Assembly: GCA_039105265.1 (NCBI GenBank)
Contig: JAPFFF010000003.1
Location: forward strand, 5,146,001 to 5,210,000
DNA: 64,000 nt
DNA from: Tritrichomonas musculus
Lineage: Eukaryota; Parabasalia; Tritrichomonadida; Tritrichomonadidae
Direction: 5' to 3'
Shown: positions 59,101 to 64,000 of the stretch, piece by piece
How the letters are laid out: the number at the start of each line of letters is the position of its first letter
Numbering within the stretch: the stretch's first letter is position 1
Program-made: the position numbers and the translations under genes
The notes under the pieces: generated by a model
Databases searched by the model: none
What the model saw: only the letters and a program-made list of their open reading frames with translations
What the model was told of the DNA's origin: nothing

Positions 59101-62100
59101 ATGTATGAAAGGTCAATATTATTGATCAAAACGCTAGACTTTTGACCTTCATAGATGAGACCAATGTAATTGATGAGCTTCTCCGTCCAGCCTCTCTCAG
59201 TGGCCATTTTAGAATGCTCTTTGTCAATGACGACGAAGTCAAAGATGATTTGCGCAAACTGAGGAATTTGGCGCCAATTTTTAGCCACTGAAATCATCAC
59301 ATTGAAAAAGTGCTCAATGTATTCGACGGTTTCTTCCGGTTTCAGTTTCTTGTAGCACGAATAAATGACGTTTGTTAGTGAGTCAGTCACGTCGTTAATC
59401 GTGCACTGGCACAAGATGTTGTCTATTTTTGTTGTGTTAGCAACCATGTATTGAAAAACTTCTCTCAACTGAATTTCATTCAATTTATTGACTGAAGCTT
59501 CAATTGTCTCTTGTGCCTTGATTCCCTTGTCAATTCCTGAATGGCAGAAGATGTCAATGAAGTAAGTAATCAATAGGAAAGGATCATCTATTGTCATCAC
59601 AAATGAAAACATTTGCTGTGAGAAAGCGCATTGAATTCCAATGAATTCAGTGTTATCCTTCTCGATAGCCCTTCTAATCTCAGGTTTGATAAGATCACTC
59701 ATTTCCAGAGCGGCCAAATTATCAGTCAAAAGTTGATCGTCTTTTTCACTTTTTGAGAGGTATCTTCTGAAATCCATTTCTCTTGCGATGTCTTCGAAGA
59801 ATGAGATTCCGTTTGCTTCTGAGTTTTTCTTCGTGTAGAACAGCAAGAAAGCGCAAGGTTCCGCATCGAAATCATTCGTCTTTGAACGGCCTCCGAAAGC
59901 CATATTTTGGAATTCTGTGTTATTAATGATTGACACCTCCTGGTCGTTGAAATAGATCCAACGATGGTTGATGTTTACCACTGATGTGTAATGCCCGCCG
60001 AGCGCAGTTCCTGCGTGCAATACAGCGCCTGTTAATTGGTAAACAACGTCGGTATCAGTATTGACCATATAATCGCGAATATTCAAAGAAAGGCCAAATT
60101 CGCAACGGTCATTAATTTTTATTCTTTCAAAAGTGTTGTAATCATATTCAAACCGTTTTAATTGAAGTACAAGGACCGGTGGAGCCTCGTTAATTCGAGC
60201 TGATTTTTCAGCATCAATGATTCTTCCATCGTCAGTTTTGTATTGAGGAAACGTTTCGCTTTGAAGGAAATTTTTGAAAGCATCGGTTATGTTCGCACAA
60301 TTTTGAATAGCCAAACAAATTGTGTAGAATTGTTCAAGATTCGATGTTTCAAAATTTTCACCTTTAATGGTGTTTTTAACCGTTCCTCTGAAATATTTAT
60401 TTATAGAATTCGGAAACTGATCAATGAAGATCTGTAGGAATTCAAAGGCATCTTGTTGCTCATGTGGATTTATCAATTGTTTTCCCCATCCTTTCCAAAC
60501 ACTGCAAAACGGTTGTGTATCGCATGCCTTTCTTTTTGTGAGCATCATTTCACTGAACAAATATTGGAACCTGTTGTGTGCTTCAATATTTTCATCAATA
60601 AATGAATCTTTAGCTACACTTCCATCGTCATTTTTATCATTGACAAAATTGTGAACTTTTGTCTTGTCATGCTGATTGAAATCTTCAGTAATGATTCGAT
60701 AACGAAATGGAGGAACATAAAAAAGTTGCTGGAAAATAGAATTCATGTAGCATGTCGATCCTAAATTCCTAAGTCCCGTATAATTCAAATGTGATCTTGT
60801 ATTATTAGAAGGTTTAAAGCTGTAGAAGTCATAATCTTTTTGAAAATGTGGCTTCAATATTTTAATGGTTGTTTCAATTGCTTCCTTTGAATACTTGCAA
60901 ACTTTTTCTGAAATCGAAAAGGCAGACGTATTCACACTTGGATTTCCATTCTCAAAAGCAATCGTTAACAAATTGGTAACAAGTTGTTCTCCATACTTCT
61001 GTGCAAATGAAGAATCAGTATTTATGAGTGCTTCTATTGCTTTGCAAATCTCACAAAACAAATGCGGATTTGAATTGGAATTCAATGATTCAAGGCATTT
61101 TGTAAACACCTCTTCTAAATTGACAAAATCAACAACTTTGTTCACAATGTGTGAAAATATTTTAACAAAGTTATCATTACTTCCTTGTTGATTTAAATGT
61201 GATATGCAAATGTCAAATATTGGTCTCAAATCATCTAGTTTATCAAAGAAATCAGTCAATAAAAGCAAGTTTTCTTGGTCATAATAACTTAATGACATAA
61301 CTTTTTCAATAAGATCGATGTTTTTCAATGATAATTCAGTAGCCACACGTGAATCAATCTTAATTATCTTGTTTAGAAGAGAAATTGCATTCTTTTGATT
61401 GTCATCGTAAGTTGACATATCTTTGTTAAGTATGCATAATATCTTCAAACAAAACATGATAATTTGGTCGAACGAATTACACAAAATTTCTGAGTCAAAA
61501 TGGTCATTGACAAATTTCAACGCTTCACAAGAGATGGTTCTTGAAGTACTTTCAGTTATACTCAAAATATTGAAAGGATTGTTCACTTCATTCTCATTCA
61601 ATTCAGATGGCATTAAATTCAAGAAAAATTCATTGTTTTTGTCATCCAGCTTTTGTGCTTGTTTTGTGTAGATTTGAAGCTTATAAAGAAAAGAATAACC
61701 AGATTGTGAATTCTTAATTTGTTCAATAGTTACAGATGACAAAGAAGAAGAGTCAGGTAAAGTATTCAAAATTTCACAAGCCAAAAGTGTCACGTTTTCA
61801 TAATCGTTATTATTGATAATGAAAATCAACTTGTCTTGAAAATGAAGGTTGGTCAAATTGATCGATGGAAAGGCGAAATTCAAGGGATATTCTTGACGAA
61901 CTGAGGCAGTAATACTGTCACCATTTTTAATCTTTAAATCAGTCAATGTTGATCCTGGTGTTAAATAGCAACTGTCTTTATAAAGGTCAATATATTTGGA
62001 CATAATAGCCAATTGAAAACCAATTTGTTCTTGAATGATTCTAATTGGAGTAATTGGCAATGCTTTCAATGTGAATTTGGAGATATTTTTAACTCCACTA

Positions 62101-64000
62101 TTTCCTCTTTTAATTTTTATATTAAGATCGTAAAAATTGGAGAAGTTTGTTGGAATGTGTCTTGAATAACCAAGTGGCTCAATGTAGTAATATTTCTCTA
62201 TTGAAAGAAGATTTTTTAATAATGTTAAAGCACGATACGTTGATCGTTTTGTTATCTCAGTTATGTAAGGATCAATTAATTGAACAAAGTATTGGATCAT
62301 TGCATCAGTTTGTACTGATGATTGAGTGAAAATTTGATGAATTTGCTTCATCAAAAATTCAAGATTTTTCTCATTTTCAATCTCACAGAAAAGTTTAAAT
62401 AATAATGAAAGTTGCTCTAACGGTATCTCCAATACAGTGTACTTGTTTGGATTAAGATTGATCTCTTTCGGATTCTTACAATTGGACTCAATATAGTTGC
62501 ACTCAATGTTGATCTTTAATATGAAATACACAAAGAAATCTGAAAAGATTTCTGACGCTTTCTCAAAGTTGTAGTCATGCGTGATGTGGTCAATCAGAAT
62601 GTCATTCACATCCTTGCCAAAGGATCCGACGCCAAGTGACTTGAGACTCATTAAGAGCATCGAAAAAAGTGAGTCATCAATGCCTGTCTTCGTAAACGCA
62701 TCAACAACAGTCTTCGTAATTGGAGACCTCGACTTCTTCAGTATTTTGTAGAATAGATTGCACAAAAGAATCTTGTACTTTTGGAATTGCTGAGGATCCA
62801 AATTATTGCTTCCATCATTAAGCTGAATATTCTTTTCACCATCGTCCAACTTATCCAACAAACTATTATTTTGATAAATATTTCTATTCAAAGCATCTTT
62901 TCCAACACCAAGACCATTATTAGCATTAATAACATTGTTTTCATTATTATCAGCATTATTTTTGTTGTTGTTGTTAACATTATTTGTGTTGTTGTTAACA
63001 TTATTTGTGTTGTTGTTAACATTATTTGTGTTGTTGTTAACATTATTTGTGTTGTTGTTAACATTATTTGTGTTGTTGTTAACATTATTTGTGTTGTTGT
63101 TAACATTATTTGTGTTGTTGTTATTTTCGTTGTTGTTGTTAACATTATTTGTGTTGTTGTTATTTTCGTTGTTGTTGTTGACATTATTTGTGCTGCTGCT
63201 GTTGCTGATGGATGTTTCTGTCTGTGAGACGATTCTTAAGATTGCGTTTTTGAGCCTGTTGAAAGGTAGGTTGTAGGAGTTGTCGACGAGCACGTTGAGG
63301 ATTTTGCAGATGTATTCTATGATCTCAAAGTTAGATAGCTGCTGGCAGCACAAGTTGAATAGGCAGGGCTGCACAGTTTTAACTTTGCAGAGAGAGATCA
63401 AGCACTCGCTTGAGAACTTCCTATTTGCAGGCAAGATTGCCAACTTGAAGATTGCAGCGACGACATTTTCAGCCATTTTCTGGTTTGACGATGCGAACGA
63501 GCAAGCCACGTTTGACAAGAACTGGAAGATGTCGAGATCGAGTTTTGAGCCGATCAAGTTTTGAGAGGAAGACGAAAAAATGTCAGAAGAAGACATCACT
63601 GACAAAATTGACTCGGAAGACGATAGAGGTGTCAAATTGGTCGCAGAAGAAACAGAAGAAGAAGAGGAAGATTGTAATGACACTTGTGAGGGGTGAGGTG
63701 AAGAGGCCGATAGGATTACATAGTTAAGAAATTCAATGGCCGATTGTTCATCGATTGAAACGATAGCTTTTGCCAGAATTTCAAACATTGGCTTCCTTTG
63801 CGAACGATGCGCTATTAGAGCGCTATTCCAAAATTTTTCAAGAAGCTCTTTTGACATCAATTTGACCATTATAGGTCGAATTCGCTCATAAAAAGTGTTG
63901 TTGAAGCTTTTGCTCAAAATATAATCCGTTAAATCGGTTTTTGAAACCCATGATGAAAATGAATTTTTAACATCTTCTGATGAACTCTCTGAAATAGTGG
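56169..64000 (-). CDS. Giant ubiquitin-specific protease, 5' end beyond the window
   Basis: The minus-strand frame is open from 56169 to the right edge of the window, at least 2,609 codons. The apparent start at 63917 is a TTG with no stop upstream, so the true start lies outside. A UCH domain lies in the middle: the catalytic Cys is in LRNLGSTCYMNSIFQQLFY (near 60750), PHEQQDAFEFLQIFID follows, and the catalytic His is in GGHYTSVVN (near 59990), with IYFNDQEV after it. Long helical, armadillo-like flanks on both sides match the USP9X/USP34/USP24 group of 2,500-3,500 residues. These remove ubiquitin from many targets. An Asn-rich repeat lies in the N-terminal part and an acidic tail closes the protein. 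Confidence 0.93.
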   Translation of the reverse strand, partial: TISESSSEDVKNSFSSWVSKTDLTDYILSKSFNNTFYERIRPIMVKLMSKELLEKFWNSALIAHRSQRKPMFEILAKAIVSIDEQSAIEFLNYVILSASSPHPSQVSLQSSSSSSVSSATNLTPLSSSESILSVMSSSDIFSSSSQNLIGSKLDLDIFQFLSNVACSFASSNQKMAENVVAAIFKLAILPANRKFSSECLISLCKVKTVQPCLFNLCCQQLSNFEIIEYICKILNVLVDNSYNLPFNRLKNAILRIVSQTETSISNSSSTNNVNNNNENNNNTNNVNNNNENNNNTNNVNNNTNNVNNNTNNVNNNTNNVNNNTNNVNNNTNNVNNNTNNVNNNNKNNADNNENNVINANNGLGVGKDALNRNIYQNNSLLDKLDDGEKNIQLNDGSNNLDPQQFQKYKILLCNLFYKILKKSRSPITKTVVDAFTKTGIDDSLFSMLLMSLKSLGVGSFGKDVNDILIDHITHDYNFEKASEIFSDFFVYFILKINIECNYIESNCKNPKEINLNPNKYTVLEIPLEQLSLLFKLFCEIENEKNLEFLMKQIHQIFTQSSVQTDAMIQYFVQLIDPYITEITKRSTYRALTLLKNLLSIEKYYYIEPLGYSRHIPTNFSNFYDLNIKIKRGNSGVKNISKFTLKALPITPIRIIQEQIGFQLAIMSKYIDLYKDSCYLTPGSTLTDLKIKNGDSITASVRQEYPLNFAFPSINLTNLHFQDKLIFIINNNDYENVTLLACEILNTLPDSSSLSSVTIEQIKNSQSGYSFLYKLQIYTKQAQKLDDKNNEFFLNLMPSELNENEVNNPFNILSITESTSRTISCEALKFVNDHFDSEILCNSFDQIIMFCLKILCILNKDMSTYDDNQKNAISLLNKIIKIDSRVATELSLKNIDLIEKVMSLSYYDQENLLLLTDFFDKLDDLRPIFDICISHLNQQGSNDNFVKIFSHIVNKVVDFVNLEEVFTKCLESLNSNSNPHLFCEICKAIEALINTDSSFAQKYGEQLVTNLLTIAFENGNPSVNTSAFSISEKVCKYSKEAIETTIKILKPHFQKDYDFYSFKPSNNTRSHLNYTGLRNLGSTCYMNSIFQQLFYVPPFRYRIITEDFNQHDKTKVHNFVNDKNDDGSVAKDSFIDENIEAHNRFQYLFSEMMLTKRKACDTQPFCSVWKGWGKQLINPHEQQDAFEFLQIFIDQFPNSINKYFRGTVKNTIKGENFETSNLEQFYTICLAIQNCANITDAFKNFLQSETFPQYKTDDGRIIDAEKSARINEAPPVLVLQLKRFEYDYNTFERIKINDRCEFGLSLNIRDYMVNTDTDVVYQLTGAVLHAGTALGGHYTSVVNINHRWIYFNDQEVSIINNTEFQNMAFGGRSKTNDFDAEPCAFLLFYTKKNSEANGISFFEDIAREMDFRRYLSKSEKDDQLLTDNLAALEMSDLIKPEIRRAIEKDNTEFIGIQCAFSQQMFSFVMTIDDPFLLITYFIDIFCHSGIDKGIKAQETIEASVNKLNEIQLREVFQYMVANTTKIDNILCQCTINDVTDSLTNVIYSCYKKLKPEETVEYIEHFFNVMISVAKNWRQIPQFAQIIFDFVVIDKEHSKMATERGWTEKLINYIGLIYEGQKSSVLINNIDLSYIFLSIQNLIENKKNGELIDQLKTVILQYTNQILSSTANLSSFIALVSLMSEKVNIDMSHFLVVLSSKEIEDSVFNDIFAKTIETVKTADQAKNLIRSLSSLKGPKIYARFVVTHISKLIAARNDVIRQFFLDYPVETILTLVGDNEFSLRQSAEAICSVLFINSAKIPSDLKTFLPSNDQFGQSFDLPSEEKDKEKGVDDDDIHSEYQIKDEKAKSEMQRLFDFFRGYLVNTIIPNIGTYYPKENSTFNCINENSFRLVSFLKVFKWFILCLHNEDSELLSTLQSLLKSCLSTDYPVDYNMVYLVDILALFDTSVANEMSSQLMNDMFRFIGDSQSYQVKSLFMHYWNIAEKVSDQIFIELLKEPIFPIIIQHLLCNYTSDRIKLMEAVTDRLTQILSKENDQEAHNCVKKFILTVLNSELLSKMIDYSLEIIFPLMLIVSNDLQPELTLSILINVISLIIKESYGISFNSSRSKIMNKYEVMFFFVNYINEHRDFALSSLTIKYEQLIEFIVSCTGLCRSPYEHDLEKGLKKRGQSRIANKHVNDHFLHYSSLEYLSRMAKHFIGYKPTNTTENVIVSDSNQTESDEEQLGFYQAYKNDFLKKNEKGKKKDIHGKIEAPPIEEITMDFIFFMAFFNLKYPFFMKNVMKYFAENIQKKKEKKKITSMIQITRAWLFLCLHVTRIEIQAIENSKGDVKNAVDGCYQLFEENLNTIFNISRELPQIVQSAVFDFINSQVIELKFKLGVKEVKNFTLTENMTHDHRMLSFFIEFIKSHTSDFMVESVTSPSTAEFYGIGLTALDDDSLVTVFDVIAESFIGAQNDNDTKEKTFLQKLWFILRKRPDMHSILKEIFETYNFNEDGTQIVTRENLESLSMNGFANLIFGKIKKDETDNGEEEAIERDNDDDIFENYKNNNNNNNESDEEYDDFSRQTYNFSRNFGADDDDDSEDDEPDVDRSERTTIMGNLGLDDNDITRSN
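62966..63193 (-). repeat. Asn-rich coding minisatellite in the giant USP gene
   Basis: A 21-base unit encoding N-N-V-N-N-N-T is repeated seven times without change, followed by two interrupted units (NNENNNN inserts). All steps are multiples of three, so the frame is kept. The perfect copies suggest recent expansion. The opposite strand is also open (LLLTLFV repeats), which gives false frames there. Confidence 0.85.

Noticed and set aside
62781-63276. Plus-strand frames rich in VVVNIICVV or LLLTLFV
   Set aside because: They are antisense to the Asn-rich repeat of the giant USP gene.

Overview
The window looks like nuclear DNA of a flagellated parabasalid protist, most probably a trichomonad such as Tritrichomonas or a close relative. 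The evidence is a dense set of intronless genes on both strands in strongly AT-rich DNA, a BspA-type leucine-rich surface protein, a BTB plus discoidin-like protein, very large ubiquitin proteases, flagellar genes, and short leaders with TCATAATT-type initiators close to the ATG. The genus is inferred from gene content, not proven. I found no tRNA, rRNA, CRISPR array or virus-like element.

Layout. Bases 1-249 are the right end of a transposon-like repeat. Bases 559-5932 hold a BTB/discoidin-like protein, a CAX-type cation/proton exchanger with an N-terminal YccF domain, and a WW-MyTH4-RhoGAP protein. A long gap follows (5933-8120) that contains an 819-bp terminal-inverted-repeat element. Bases 8121-17239 encode a PP2A-like phosphatase, the BspA-like surface protein, two unknown proteins, IFT46 and RSPH9. 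A decayed mariner-type element lies at 17519-18256. Bases 18708-29927 encode COG3, a LisH protein resembling CEP20/FOPNL, a six-pass membrane protein, a small acidic protein with a CaaX end, a GAF-domain phosphodiesterase, a small BET-like bromodomain protein, a BLUF/TEX47-like protein and a TBC RabGAP. A second copy of the 819-bp element (30462-31280) precedes a tail-anchored TBC protein.

Bases 32671-37586 are a nested mobile-element island: an outer element with 13-bp inverted ends and an 8-bp target duplication, an inner TA-flanked element with 29-bp inverted ends, and a 55-unit minisatellite inside that. To the right come a USP7-like protease, an SLC13 carrier, an amino-acid permease, an enolase with an N-terminal Dpy-30/RIIa-like extension, an RBX1/2-type RING protein, two alpha/beta hydrolases, a HEAT-like protein, TAF13, a coiled-coil protein with weak Sds3-like character, a CAMK-like kinase, and a giant USP gene that runs off the right edge.

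Themes. Flagellum and basal-body functions recur (IFT46, RSPH9, the CEP20-like and TEX47-like proteins, perhaps the docking-domain enolase). Membrane traffic (COG3, two TBC proteins, a RhoGAP) and ubiquitin control (two USPs, one RING) are also well represented. There is no sign of operons; neighbouring genes are mostly unrelated. I did not find a clearly new multi-gene system. The most unusual items are the nested transposon island with its minisatellite open in all six frames, the 819-bp element pair, the enolase fusion, and a phosphodiesterase missing a metal-binding Asp.
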